Positions 19,365 to 29,389 are shown, numbered from the stretch's first letter. The stretch is DNA of 64,000 nucleotides from Arenibacter sp. ARW7G5Y1 (GCF_003201775.1 NZ_QJJZ01000005.1:186001-250000), one strand, 5' to 3'. Notes: a model not told the origin generated them from the letters alone. Program-made: numbers and translations.

Positions 19365-22300
19365 AAATAACTTCTTAGATAACGAAGTGGAGAATTTTGA
19401 TTTTATACTCGAAACTTCTAAAATAAATTACGCTTTAGACATACAAAATCTGGGAGGTCTTTTATTTGAGGAACTTCCGGATAGAAGGGCGGATGCCAAA
19501 ATAATATATGGCCATATTGCAGAGAAAGCGGTGAATATTACTTTAGGCGAACTAAGGGCTGTTACATGCTATCTCTTTAAAAGGTTTGAAATAAATAATA
19601 TTAAGTATGGAGATACGGTTTTGTTGGCAAACCTTGATACATGTTGTGAAGTCTATACTGCGCTTCTTTTTATTGCCTTAACAAGTTATGGGGTAAAGGT
19701 TTTTTTACCAATGTATTTAGAAAGGAAAGATTTGACCCACTGGAAACATAAGGTCGATTTTTCAAAAATCATTCTTCCTTCAAGCGAACTATTAAAAAGA
19801 ACCAAAAATAAAAGGTATAAAAAAAACCTTACCGCCCTTGAGCAGTTCGGATTTGATGAAAATATAACCTTTCTAGACGGTTCTAATGTTTTTGACATAG
19901 ACGGTCTTTTAATACAAGCATCCAAATTATCCTCTACAGATGATTTAGCTTACGCCAAGAAAATTGTTTCTAAAGTTCTCCCAAATGATATAGCGTTATT
20001 AATTACCACTTCCGGTACTTCTGGCCCTTCTAAAATTGTTGTATATAACCACGAATCGTTTATATTGAATATCTCTGCATGGAAGGAGGCCGGACTTTAT
20101 AACGTGGACAAATTAGGAGGTAGAGGGTTTACTCCCTTATTTGCCCATACCATGGGAATCAGATATTTCTTAAATGCAATTTTTACTGGGCAACCCATAA
20201 TACTCATAAATACAGATTGGTTTGCAGAAAAACCCGAAGCGGTACACTATTTTTTTAAAAAATTTAAACCAGAGCACATAACCGCTGGTCCTGCGGTATT
20301 CAATTTATTAATTGAAATGTGTCGAGTTTTCCCAAGTTTAAAAGCCACTTTAAGACTTAATCTTAAGACCATAGTGTCTAGCGGGACAAGTTCGGATATT
20401 GAAGTCCTTAAAAAAATGGAACAAATTTTTAATGTTAAAACCCATAATGCGTTCGGCACTACTGAAACCCAACAAATAACCTCTACTGTCCTATGTAATT
20501 CTCAAAATAATTTTCTAGGAAAACCTTTTCCGGGGGTTTCCATTGGACTTAAAAAAATAGATGAAAATGATCATTATCGCCTCTATATCAAAAGTCGCTA
20601 TGCGGCTTCTTGGTCCATTGGCCATGAAAAAACTGTCATCAAAAACAGGTTTGTTTATTTGGGGGATATTGTAATCTATAAAAACAATCAGCTAGAATAT
20701 TTGAAAAGAGAACGGGTAGATTTTTTCAATGATGAATTTGGTGTTAAAATACCGATAACAAAAGTGCATGATTATTACCATGAACTTTTTGAACAAGGCC
20801 TTCATATAAATCTATATCCATTAAAATTTAATCCAGGCTTAGCTGCTATTGTATTTTTTGATTCTAGTAAGAACAATAAAATTCAATCTATTAATACCAG
20901 TGAAACAAAAAAATTAGGCCGTCTTTTTGAAAAAATAAACACAAAACTCCTGAGGGAGTTGGAGCCTATGGAATTTAGCCATAGAACTATACAAAGATTC
21001 GCCCTTTGTGATTTGCAGGCCGTAAAAAACAGCAAAGGGCTAATATCGGAGCATAAAATAAAAACCCTTCATGGTGAATTAATTACTGCATTGACCAATG
21101 ATAATTTACCAATAGGTAAAATTTATGAGATACAAGCCTTAGATGATTCAGAAAGTAAATATGAAAAATATCACAATCCATATGTCGGAAAAGTGCTTGA
21201 TATATTGGAAATGAACTTGTCTTACATAAAGGCTAAAGGAGATTACCTTTATCCTGAAGGATATTATGATTTTAAAACAATCCTAGACTTAACAGGAGGT
21301 TATGGCACTAATCTTATTGGCCATAATAATAAAAAGTTAGTTGAACATGCCATTGGATTTTTATCTTCCAGCCGGATTCCTCTTTCCGATCAAATGAGTA
21401 ACCAAGGTACACCCGCAAAACTAGCGGAAAAATTGGATGAGCAATTGTCCAAAAGTACCGGAAAATCCTATTACACCTTGTTTGGTTCAACAGGTTCTGA
21501 AGTAGTGGAAATGGCCTTGCACCATGCTTATTTAGAATGGAAAGAACGCTTGGAAAAGTTTGAGGACAATCAAAGGGTTCAGTTTGCCCATTTAGATGGA
21601 GACTTATTTCGCAAAGTTGCCCAAAGTAATAGGTCAGTTATTGAAGAAACCAGATTAGCCTTTATTACAAATCGTGATGGTTTTCACGGAAATTCCCTTG
21701 GGGCGAGAAGTCTCATGGGAGAGAATGAGAAGAAAACTAAGTTCCAAAGGCTATTTTCCATAAAATCCCATTATGTAGACGATGCTAAAGAAGATATAAT
21801 CCAACAAGTTGAGACTATTGTAAACCAAAACACACTTCACCTTTGTCAATTGTATTTGGAAAACGGGGAGCTTAAAAAAGAAATGTTTCAATTCCCTTCA
21901 GTAATAGGCGCCATTCTGGAGCCCATTATTGGGGAAGGTGGCATCCGAGAGATTAATCCGTTGCTACCAAAAGTATTGACCTCCTATGATTTTCCAGTCA
22001 TTTTTGATGAAATACAATCGGGTTTAGGTAGGTCTGGAACCTTTTTAGCCAGTGAAAACTTTGTAGGGCACTACTACTTGTTTGCCAAAGCTTTGGGGGG
22101 TAATATTGCAAAAATATCCTCAATTTCAATTCAAAAAGACCGCTATATCAAAGAGTTTGGCAAATTATATATCTCCACCTTTTCAGGAGGGGCCTTTGCC
22201 TGTAGTTTGGCTAGGGAGAATTTAGATATCATCGAAAAAGAAAATGTTCCTAGTATCGCTGCAAAAAAAGGAAAATTGATCAAGCAGCAGCTAATGGAGA

Positions 22301-23772
22301 TTGGGAATAGATTTCCAAGTATAATTGAATCGGTCCAGGGTAAAGGATTGATGATAGGAATTAAATTTTCATCCAATACTAAAAGTTTATTTCCACGCCT
22401 CATGAAGCAAAAGAAAGTACTCGGCTACGTGCTTTCGTCTTATTTGCTTAGAAATCATGGACTACGAATATTACCTTCTATTTCGGCACCAAATACCTTA
22501 CGCATTGAACCTTCCATCCATATTAGTGAAAAGGATATACAAAAAATGTCCTCGGGATTAAACGAGCTATGCTTGCTGTTAAAAAATGAGGACTATTACA
22601 CCCTTCTGAAACATTTGATGCAAAATGACCCCTTTTTAGATAATAAAGGGGCAACACCAAGTTTAGGGTTTATGCGTACCGACATAGAACCACCTGCCAT
22701 AAATGCAACACAAGTAGGTTTTGTTGCACATTTTGCCTATCCCATGGAAGAAATGAGAATGCTTTTCAAGTCTTTGACCAAAGCTTCGGATACAGGCTTA
22801 CTTCTATTATTCTCAAAATTGGCGGGGCTTTTGGAAATGGAACCCTTTATCCTCAACGCCAAAAACTTATATAACGGTAAAATACATTTGACTACCGTAG
22901 TACTGCCTTTGGATTCTGCATCGATGGAAAAATTTCACCGTACTGCAAGCCGAAAAAAAATTATACACAAGATACAAAAGGGGGTGGATTTGGCCGCTAT
23001 GGTCGGGTCCAAATATATCAGCCTGGGAGGTTATAATTCCATATTGTCTGGTAATGGGAAAACAATATTAGCACCGGAAGGCACAAAGGTTTTAACAGGT
23101 AACACGCTGACTTCTGTTATCGGATACGCTAATTTTAAACAACATATTCTATCCTTTTTAGATATAAATGAGCCAATAACAATAGGAATTGTAGGTGCCA
23201 TGGGAAACATTGGAAAGATTTTGGCGATGCGTCTGTATAGGGATAAGGAATTAAACGTTTCACAAATTTTGCTGGTAGGCAATAACCTGAAAAGGCTTCA
23301 AAATCTGGAAAAGGAGATAAAATCGAATAGTCCAGATAAGCATATGGATATAATTCCGAGTGTTGATCTTCGCGATTTAAAAAAATGTGATGGTATTTTG
23401 GTGGCGGTGAATACCAATGACCCAATAATCAATATAAACCATATGAGTACTACAAAAAAAATTGTGATTTCGGACCTGTCCGTGCCCACAGCACTTTCCG
23501 CGGACTTACGTGATTTTCCGAATATATGCATAACACCTTTCAGCGCTTCTATTAAACTTGAAGAAGATCCTGAACAACTAACCACTTCCTGTTCTCCGAG
23601 GGGAACCGCCCTTTGCTGCCTTGCAGAAGCAATTTTGAACGGTTTAGAGGAAATTCCGGTACAACTTTGGGGTGAAATAACAATAGATGGATTTGAAAGG
23701 GTTGAAAAGGTGGCCAAAAAATATGGTTTTATTCACAAAATCGATAAAATGAAGAGTTATAAAGTCTTTTAA
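19351..23772 (+). CDS. Trifunctional fusion: adenylation domain + class III aminotransferase + acyl-ACP-reductase-like domain
   Basis: 1473 residues from the ATG at 19351 (a TTG nine bases upstream is in frame but unnecessary). Part 1 (about 30-560) is an AMP-forming adenylation domain: LITTSGTSGPSKIV near 217-230, NAFGTTETQ near 366, YLGD as the A7 Asp, and NSKG as a likely A10 Lys. Part 2 (about 620-1060) is a class III PLP aminotransferase: LFGSTGSEVVEMAL, FDEIQSGLGRSG, and the Schiff-base Lys 913 in FAKALGGN. Part 3 (about 1095-1470) resembles cyanobacterial acyl-ACP reductase: a tract like RKKIIHKIQKGVDLAAMVG, GGYNSIL, TGNTLTSVIGY, the Rossmann loop GIVGAMGNIGK, and ALCCLAEAI with Cys 1423 at the expected catalytic position. 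I saw no carrier-protein Ser motif. Inferred reaction: activate a fatty acyl group, reduce it to the aldehyde, aminate it. I know no characterised protein with this order of domains. Confidence 0.8.
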   Translation: MNNHRNNFLDNEVENFDFILETSKINYALDIQNLGGLLFEELPDRRADAKIIYGHIAEKAVNITLGELRAVTCYLFKRFEINNIKYGDTVLLANLDTCCEVYTALLFIALTSYGVKVFLPMYLERKDLTHWKHKVDFSKIILPSSELLKRTKNKRYKKNLTALEQFGFDENITFLDGSNVFDIDGLLIQASKLSSTDDLAYAKKIVSKVLPNDIALLITTSGTSGPSKIVVYNHESFILNISAWKEAGLYNVDKLGGRGFTPLFAHTMGIRYFLNAIFTGQPIILINTDWFAEKPEAVHYFFKKFKPEHITAGPAVFNLLIEMCRVFPSLKATLRLNLKTIVSSGTSSDIEVLKKMEQIFNVKTHNAFGTTETQQITSTVLCNSQNNFLGKPFPGVSIGLKKIDENDHYRLYIKSRYAASWSIGHEKTVIKNRFVYLGDIVIYKNNQLEYLKRERVDFFNDEFGVKIPITKVHDYYHELFEQGLHINLYPLKFNPGLAAIVFFDSSKNNKIQSINTSETKKLGRLFEKINTKLLRELEPMEFSHRTIQRFALCDLQAVKNSKGLISEHKIKTLHGELITALTNDNLPIGKIYEIQALDDSESKYEKYHNPYVGKVLDILEMNLSYIKAKGDYLYPEGYYDFKTILDLTGGYGTNLIGHNNKKLVEHAIGFLSSSRIPLSDQMSNQGTPAKLAEKLDEQLSKSTGKSYYTLFGSTGSEVVEMALHHAYLEWKERLEKFEDNQRVQFAHLDGDLFRKVAQSNRSVIEETRLAFITNRDGFHGNSLGARSLMGENEKKTKFQRLFSIKSHYVDDAKEDIIQQVETIVNQNTLHLCQLYLENGELKKEMFQFPSVIGAILEPIIGEGGIREINPLLPKVLTSYDFPVIFDEIQSGLGRSGTFLASENFVGHYYLFAKALGGNIAKISSISIQKDRYIKEFGKLYISTFSGGAFACSLARENLDIIEKENVPSIAAKKGKLIKQQLMEIGNRFPSIIESVQGKGLMIGIKFSSNTKSLFPRLMKQKKVLGYVLSSYLLRNHGLRILPSISAPNTLRIEPSIHISEKDIQKMSSGLNELCLLLKNEDYYTLLKHLMQNDPFLDNKGATPSLGFMRTDIEPPAINATQVGFVAHFAYPMEEMRMLFKSLTKASDTGLLLLFSKLAGLLEMEPFILNAKNLYNGKIHLTTVVLPLDSASMEKFHRTASRKKIIHKIQKGVDLAAMVGSKYISLGGYNSILSGNGKTILAPEGTKVLTGNTLTSVIGYANFKQHILSFLDINEPITIGIVGAMGNIGKILAMRLYRDKELNVSQILLVGNNLKRLQNLEKEIKSNSPDKHMDIIPSVDLRDLKKCDGILVAVNTNDPIININHMSTTKKIVISDLSVPTALSADLRDFPNICITPFSASIKLEEDPEQLTTSCSPRGTALCCLAEAILNGLEEIPVQLWGEITIDGFERVEKVAKKYGFIHKIDKMKSYKVF

Positions 23773-23775
23773 TTG

Positions 23776-24864
23776 ATGAAGCATCCCTATGATTTTGGCA
23801 TCTCACAAGATGATTTCTTAGTTGAGGAAAAAGCATTGCCCATTAATGGCGGCAAACTGCTATGCGTTGCCAGTGGCGGTGAGGTACCCCTTTCATTAAT
23901 TGCCAAACACACCATGAACATAGATGCCGTGGATGTTTCCATAAATCAAATAAGATTGTGCCGCTTAAAAGTAGGAGCTGTGCAATCGCTCGAACCTCAT
24001 GAATCGGCAACATTTTTAGGATTCTCCAATAAGAACGAAGTATGTAGAACTACCTATTTTGAGAAAGTCGCGAAAATGCTCCCAAAAGATGATTTGGAGT
24101 TTTGGAACAGGAACATATCGCTAATAACAAAAGGTGTAATTGGAAATTCTAGATTTGAAAAGTACCTCTTGTTTTTTTGCAGACTGTTTGTTAGTTATAT
24201 CGGCAAACGAAAGGTTTTAGAACTTGTCAATATGGAATCGGTGGAAAGCCAGCATGTTTATTTTGATAAACACATAAAGAAATCGCTGATTAAATGGATA
24301 TTTAGAGTAGTTTTTTCACCTGCGCTATACGGAAATCGTGGATTGAATGCCCAAGGTCTTATTCACCAAAGAGGAAGCCTTGGAACACAATTCTATCTCA
24401 AATTTCGTGATTTTTTTACTTCGACTCCTGCTAAGAATAACTTCTACCTTCAATTTTATCTGTTAGGTCACGTTGTTTTTGAGCAAGCCTTACCGCCATA
24501 TCTACAACAGGATTTTCATGAAAGCCTTCTGAAAAACATAAAAGGGCTCTCCTTTGAAAATAGAACTATTCAAGACAAAGTAAAGCATTTGGATTCCCTT
24601 CGGTATACCAATTATGCCCTTTCAAATATTAGTGATTGGATGGAAAAGGAAGAAATGGATTCATTGATGACAACTATTGTGAAAAGAACAGAAGTACCAA
24701 TACATATTTGCGCGAGATATATACATAGAAACCCTATGACTACTGGAAATCAACATCTTTTTTCCAAAGTTGATTTTGACTTTTCAAAAAAATTTATAGG
24801 GGTTGATCGTTTTCCTTTTTATACTATCACAAAAGCCACAACGGATTCTACTATATATGTTTAG
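23776..24864 (+). CDS. BtaA-like S-adenosylmethionine 3-amino-3-carboxypropyl transferase (DUF3419)
   Basis: 362 residues, ATG at 23776, three bases after the previous stop. The N-terminal SAM-binding stretch LLCVASGGEVPLSLIAKHT...IDAVDVSINQIRLCRLKVGAV (about 28-68) is characteristic of the DUF3419/BtaA family. BtaA moves the aminocarboxypropyl arm of SAM onto diacylglycerol to start betaine-lipid synthesis. Other matching parts are FEKYLLFFCRLFVSYIG and TNYALSNISDWM. The N-methyltransferase BtaB that completes betaine lipids is not adjacent, so the product here probably keeps a free or differently modified amine. The acceptor could be the fatty amine or alcohol made by the upstream fusion. 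That is inference. Confidence 0.75.
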   Translation: MKHPYDFGISQDDFLVEEKALPINGGKLLCVASGGEVPLSLIAKHTMNIDAVDVSINQIRLCRLKVGAVQSLEPHESATFLGFSNKNEVCRTTYFEKVAKMLPKDDLEFWNRNISLITKGVIGNSRFEKYLLFFCRLFVSYIGKRKVLELVNMESVESQHVYFDKHIKKSLIKWIFRVVFSPALYGNRGLNAQGLIHQRGSLGTQFYLKFRDFFTSTPAKNNFYLQFYLLGHVVFEQALPPYLQQDFHESLLKNIKGLSFENRTIQDKVKHLDSLRYTNYALSNISDWMEKEEMDSLMTTIVKRTEVPIHICARYIHRNPMTTGNQHLFSKVDFDFSKKFIGVDRFPFYTITKATTDSTIYV

Positions 24865-25951
24865 GATAAGAAAACTCAATACAAGCCATTACCAACAAAT
24901 GATCCATATCATGGTAACTTCGCCTATGAAAACTCCGTTTATTGAAGTTTTGTTCGACAAGGGCCCCGACATATCTTTAATTAATGAGGTATGGTCCAAT
25001 AAATATAATTACTATGGTGTGTTTAGCCATAATCTCTTAGTTGGTTTTGGAAGTCGTCTGGAATATGATGGGTATTTAAATAAGGGAAAATGTAGTTTTT
25101 CTTATTTAGGAAACTTTTGCATTCATCCCGATTATAGACAAAAAGGCTTATTTAAAAAGCTAGTCGAATTTATTCTGGAGGAAGCAATCCAGACAGAGAA
25201 TATATGCTTCTCTATTGTGTTAAAAGGGAATGCTCCAGTAGAAAGGTATTTTAGTAATAAGCGATATCAATTTCAAGGGCTACTAAATTTTAAGGTGTTG
25301 GACACCTATGTTACCCAAAGTATTTTGATTACCAAAAGACGAAAGACTAGCGATGATTATCAAATTCAAAAGGCAACAGAACATCATAAAACGCAAATAA
25401 TCAACCTATTGGTGTCAGAATTTAAAAGAAAAAACTTTGCTCCCATCATTACCAAAAAAACCTTTGAAAACAAAATAAATGGCACCTATAATATTCATTT
25501 GAACGATTATATACTAGCTTTTAAGGATAGTAGAATTGTGGGTATATGTGGTGTTTGGAAAATGCAAAAATTAAAACGAACTAAGATTGTTAGATATAAA
25601 AGTTGGTTTCAATTGATGCTTATATATTATAAGTTACTTTCCAAAATATTCAAGTATCCTAGACTACCTCATTCAGGAGAGACACTAAAAGAGGTTTACT
25701 TGACCGATTTGTTTGTGGAAGAGAACAATCCTGCTATTCTACAAGCTATGCTTTTTAACATCAACAATGAACTTAAAACCAAAAACTATAATCTCATTCA
25801 CTTTGCTATGAGTAAAACCAATCCATTATTAAAAGCCACTAAACCGTTTTTTGCGGTATCCACTTATTCCAATATTTACGCGACTTCAAAAAATCTTAAA
25901 TTATTAAGTAATGAAGATGGACATCCCTATATTGATATTGCTTTGATTTGA
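24857..25951 (+). CDS. Tandem GNAT-fold N-acyltransferase-like protein
   Basis: 364 residues. The ATG at 24857 overlaps the preceding stop by 8 bases, so the genes are translationally coupled. The N-terminal half has a clear GNAT acyl-CoA-binding segment (LGNFCIHPDYRQKGLFKKLVEFILEEA, about 83-109). The C-terminal half (about 170-350) repeats the fold in weaker form (VYLTDLFVEENNPAILQAM). Tandem GNATs commonly use one half for catalysis. In this operon a role in N-acylating the amino group of the BtaA-like product is plausible, but an acetyltransferase acting on another substrate cannot be excluded. Confidence 0.75.
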   Translation: MFRIRKLNTSHYQQMIHIMVTSPMKTPFIEVLFDKGPDISLINEVWSNKYNYYGVFSHNLLVGFGSRLEYDGYLNKGKCSFSYLGNFCIHPDYRQKGLFKKLVEFILEEAIQTENICFSIVLKGNAPVERYFSNKRYQFQGLLNFKVLDTYVTQSILITKRRKTSDDYQIQKATEHHKTQIINLLVSEFKRKNFAPIITKKTFENKINGTYNIHLNDYILAFKDSRIVGICGVWKMQKLKRTKIVRYKSWFQLMLIYYKLLSKIFKYPRLPHSGETLKEVYLTDLFVEENNPAILQAMLFNINNELKTKNYNLIHFAMSKTNPLLKATKPFFAVSTYSNIYATSKNLKLLSNEDGHPYIDIALI

Positions 25952-25996
25952 AAAACTCAAATATTCAACCATAACTTTAACCATAAAATTAAGCTT

Positions 25997-26638
25997 ATGA
26001 GAATTTATAAAATCATCGTTTTGTTCCTTGCAATTTCAATATTGACAAATTGTGCATCTGCCTATAAAATGATTAAGCCAAAATCAATTAATTACGTTTC
26101 CACTAATGAAACTGAAAGGGTGAAAATTGAATACAAATATGACCTACTTCATAAAAAATACGCCAAAAAAGAATTAAAAAAAGGGGTGACACTTGTCGCC
26201 ATTAAAATAACAAACAACTCTGATAGAGATCTAAAGTATGGTAGTGATATCAAACTAACTTACGAAAATGGAGCCGATATTAATGTAATGGAAAATGAAA
26301 AAGTATTCAAAACCTTAAAGCAAAGACCTGTATCTTTTTTATTGTATTTACTTTTGACTCCTCTAAATATTAATCGAACTGAACTTTCAGATCCACATGA
26401 AATCTATGAAGATTGGTTTTATGAATCCAGATCAACCTTTATTCCCATTGGATTGGTTTTAGGTCCAGGATTAGCTTTAGGAAATTTGATCGTAGCTAGC
26501 TCTGCAAATAAAAAATTTAAAACCGAAATTTTGGAATATAATATTTGCGAAACAATAATTAAAAAAGGAGAAACAAAATACGGTTTGATAGGGATTAAAA
26601 CCGACCCATTCAATTCATTAAAACTGAAAGTCAAATAA
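25997..26638 (+). CDS. Putative lipoprotein of unknown function
   Basis: 213 residues with a lipoprotein signal ending in ILTNC (Cys at about 19). The body is a mostly beta-rich domain (KKGVTLVAIKITNNSDRDLKYG, a phrase seen in extracellular Ig-like or FxLYD-type domains) and holds a short hydrophobic segment (about 150-168, IPIGLVLGPGLALGNLIV). I do not recognise the family. It starts 45 bases after the GNAT gene on the same strand and may be the last gene of the lipid operon, though the gap is larger than between the others. Confidence 0.65.
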   Translation: MRIYKIIVLFLAISILTNCASAYKMIKPKSINYVSTNETERVKIEYKYDLLHKKYAKKELKKGVTLVAIKITNNSDRDLKYGSDIKLTYENGADINVMENEKVFKTLKQRPVSFLLYLLLTPLNINRTELSDPHEIYEDWFYESRSTFIPIGLVLGPGLALGNLIVASSANKKFKTEILEYNICETIIKKGETKYGLIGIKTDPFNSLKLKVK

Positions 26639-27423
26639 AACCGTTTTACAACTGCATGCTTCACCTGCAATTTCAGAGTCCACACTCAATGGAATATCAG
26701 CTTCACTACTTTGATGTACATTTTGTGAAATTTTCTTGGGCGCAGTATTGGAAGTTTCTTCTTTATTCAACTGAAAACAAATGATTATATTATAGTTATA
26801 AAAAAAGTTTGACTCATCTTCATGAAGATTATCGAATTATACCCAAAAATTGCACTTCACGTTGATTATGTGAATGTTAGGAAATCAATTTTAACAAAAT
26901 TGTTATAAAACAACTAATTGCTCGGAATAATGAGCAAAAGACAAGTAGGTGGATAAAAGCCACTTTTATAACACTATAACTTAAGCCTATTGCCTTAAAA
27001 TAATTGTAATTACCCGAACAACATACGGATAAAAGCAATCAAACCAATACACCAAAAGTACACCTTGCACGTCTTTACCCCTAATGTTTTATGAAGTAAA
27101 AAACGGTATCGAGAAATAGTTGTGTATTATTCAATATCACTAGGATTGAAGTAATTAAAAATCAATCTCTTATTAGTGATTCTATTTTTTTTATTATCCT
27201 ATATTGAAACTAAATTATATCACCTTTGTACCTCATAAATAATTGGTGAAATGGAGGTGTAAAATATACACCTCACAAAAGAACCCATCTCCTAGAAAAA
27301 AATTACCACACTTCACCTCCCGCACCGCGAGGCATGTAATTGCAATTCAAAAGAACTACATTCTATGGGGGCTACGTTTCAAATTACTATATTTAATCCT
27401 TCGGAATAAATCATAATTTTACC
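26639..27423. other. 785-base intergenic region upstream of the sigma-54 activator gene
   Basis: No gene with a credible start lies here. Contents worth noting are CACCTTTGTACC at 27223-27234 (near the Bacteroidota -7 consensus), the dyad at 27254-27274, and CACCTC repeated several times between 27230 and 27320, which suggests regulatory sites for the downstream activator. Confidence 0.5.
27254..27274. promoter_or_regulatory. Perfect 8-bp dyad upstream of the sigma-54 activator
   Basis: Arms GAGGTGTA and TACACCTC surround a 5-base AT spacer, 150 bases before the activator start. Either an operator or a small transcript hairpin. No T-tract follows, so it is not a terminator. Confidence 0.4.
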
Positions 27424-29274
27424 ATGGACCAACCCGAGCTAGTGAGGATTACTAAATTTCTTTCCAAGGTTTCTTTTTTTTCGGAGGTTTCCCAAGCCTC
27501 ACTAAAGCATCTATGCCAAGATTTGAATACTGAAACCTTCTTTAAGCGCGATATAATTTTCAAAAAAGGAGACCGGGGCAAATCAATGTACGTAATTCTA
27601 ACAGGAAAGGTCAAAGTTCATGAAAACAAGCATGTTTATGGATATTTCGGGAAAGGAGAATGTTTTGGCGAATATGCACTTCTAGATAATATGCCCAGAT
27701 CTGCATCCGTAACAGCAGAAGAAGAAACCAAGGTTTTAAAAATAGATCGGCCACATTTTCTTGATTTAATGGCCAAAGACAGTGGATTTACACAAGGAAT
27801 TTTATCGGTTTTGATAAAACGACATAGAGACCTGGATACTGCCCAGGAAAGTTTAGCGGCTTCAAAACTTGAAGTTGATTTGGCCAACGCCAAAATGAGT
27901 GGCCTTATCAATGGTGCCATGGATGCCATTATTATGTTCGATTCCAAATTCAGAATAATATTGACAAATCCCTCTGCAAATAGATTGTTGGAAAACGATG
28001 ATGTAGTACAACGAAACGTGTTGTTTTTCTTTGATGAAGAAAGTGCCGCCTTAATAGAATCGTTGGTGAAATCTTGTTTGAACAGCAATTCAAATACACT
28101 CAACAAGTACTTGCCAAATATTGTCAAAGTCACTGGCAGTAATGAAAAGGAAACCCTTAACGAAGGAACCATAAGTAAATATGGAAATGAGCAGGAAACT
28201 TTCTACACCCTTATTCTTAGGAATATTGAAGCACGTTTGTTGGCCGAAGACCAAATAAATTTTTTAACCAACCAGACACAATACCTACAAGAGGAAATTA
28301 AAGAACTTACCAGTAATTACGGTATTTTGACTGAGGATGAAAGCATGACCAAGGTACTAAATCTCATTGAACAGGTGGCACATACGGACGCTACGGTGCT
28401 CATAAATGGGGAAACAGGAACAGGAAAGGAACTCGTGGCAAGGGCCATTCATCAAGCCAGTCCAAGAAATAATAAACCTTTGATCCGAATCAATTGTGGT
28501 GCCATACCGGCCAATTTAATAGAAAGTGAACTCTTCGGTCATGAGAAAGGTGCCTTTACGGGTGCAACTGCCAGTAGAAAAGGGCGTTTTCTTTTGGCCG
28601 ATAAGGGCACCATCTTTTTGGATGAAATTGCCGAACTCCCTTTGGATTTACAACCAAAATTACTCCGCGTAATACAGGAAGGAGAGTTTGATCCGGTAGG
28701 AAGTTCTGACACCATTAATGTGGATGTGCGTATTATTGCGGCCACACATAGAAACTTACTCGACCGGTCAAGGGTTGGAAAATTCAGGGAAGACCTCTAT
28801 TATCGTCTAAACGTCTTCCCCATAGAAGTACCCGCATTGCGTCATAGAGGTAGCGACATTTGCTTAATTGCAAGGCAAATGATCCAGCAATTCTCTGCCA
28901 AACTTAACAAACCGATCATCCACCTCTCCGAATCTGACAAAGAATTACTGTCATCCTATCAATGGCCGGGCAATGTACGCGAGCTTCAAAACCTGATTGA
29001 ACGTGCAGTCATTGTTTCCCAAAATGGAACGATTAATTGGGAGACCATTGTTCCGTCCTCCCAAGAAAGTGCAAAATCAAGCCCCGATAAGTCCGATGAA
29101 CGTATTTTAACCTCAAGCCAGTTAATTGAGTTTGAAAAAGAGAACATTCTTCGCGCCTTGAAAAAGACACATTGGAAAATATCAGGAAAAAATGGTGCCG
29201 CTGCTATCTTAGATTTGCGTCCGACCACACTTACCTCAAAAATGAAAGCCCTCAATATTATACGCCCTATCTAA
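27424..29274 (+). CDS. Sigma-54-dependent activator with cNMP-binding and PAS domains
   Basis: 616 residues. Domains in order: a CRP-like cyclic-nucleotide-binding domain (about 10-140, [39 protein letters not shown]). Then a PAS-like domain (about 155-265, [20 protein letters not shown]) and a linker coiled coil. The AAA+ sigma-54 activator domain (about 305-535) has Walker [15 protein letters not shown] and Walker [10 protein letters not shown]. Last is a Fis-type helix-turn-helix (about 575-615, [25 protein letters not shown]). The GAFTGA loop is intact, so it can remodel sigma-54 polymerase. Its probable target is the promoter directly downstream. The N-terminal domain suggests control by a nucleotide or other small ligand, and the PAS domain may add redox or ligand sensing. 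Confidence 0.93.
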   Translation: MDQPELVRITKFLSKVSFFSEVSQASLKHLCQDLNTETFFKRDIIFKKGDRGKSMYVILTGKVKVHENKHVYGYFGKGECFGEYALLDNMPRSASVTAEEETKVLKIDRPHFLDLMAKDSGFTQGILSVLIKRHRDLDTAQESLAASKLEVDLANAKMSGLINGAMDAIIMFDSKFRIILTNPSANRLLENDDVVQRNVLFFFDEESAALIESLVKSCLNSNSNTLNKYLPNIVKVTGSNEKETLNEGTISKYGNEQETFYTLILRNIEARLLAEDQINFLTNQTQYLQEEIKELTSNYGILTEDESMTKVLNLIEQVAHTDATVLINGETGTGKELVARAIHQASPRNNKPLIRINCGAIPANLIESELFGHEKGAFTGATASRKGRFLLADKGTIFLDEIAELPLDLQPKLLRVIQEGEFDPVGSSDTINVDVRIIAATHRNLLDRSRVGKFREDLYYRLNVFPIEVPALRHRGSDICLIARQMIQQFSAKLNKPIIHLSESDKELLSSYQWPGNVRELQNLIERAVIVSQNGTINWETIVPSSQESAKSSPDKSDERILTSSQLIEFEKENILRALKKTHWKISGKNGAAAILDLRPTTLTSKMKALNIIRPI

Positions 29275-29278
29275 AGTT

Positions 29279-29312
29279 ACGAAATCTCGTGAATTTAATA
29301 ACGAAATCTCGT
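29279..29312 (+). promoter_or_regulatory. Two phased near-palindromes: probable enhancer (UAS) for the sigma-54 activator
   Basis: The 12-mer ACGAAATCTCGT occurs twice as exact direct copies, at 29279-29290 and 29301-29312, 22 bases apart (two helical turns). Each is a half-dyad type site with outer arms ACGA/TCGT. They lie about 80-110 bases upstream of the -24 box, the normal distance for an upstream activator sequence, and directly follow the activator gene stop. Confidence 0.7.
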
Positions 29313-29389
29313 AAATCTACGGAATCCCACTATCATATTTAGAATTAAATTTTATTTTAAATCATTGATTTTCAAATATTTAAATGGTT

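Noticed and set aside
19351..23772. Carrier-protein domain inside the fusion
   Set aside because: I looked for a phosphopantetheine Ser motif between the adenylation and aminotransferase parts and found none, so a free CoA or separate ACP is more likely.
16459..26638. Flexirubin or aryl polyene biosynthesis as the identity of the RND-containing operon
   Set aside because: No ketosynthase, dehydratase, ammonia-lyase or acyl carrier genes are present, although RND exporters also occur in those clusters.
26618..26857. Minus-strand frame with protein-like text (FQLNKEETSNTAPKK, EIAGEACSC) suggesting a small peptide gene
   Set aside because: It has no start codon after the upstream stop and overlaps the 3' end of the lipoprotein gene. 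Likely chance or an unrecognisable relic.
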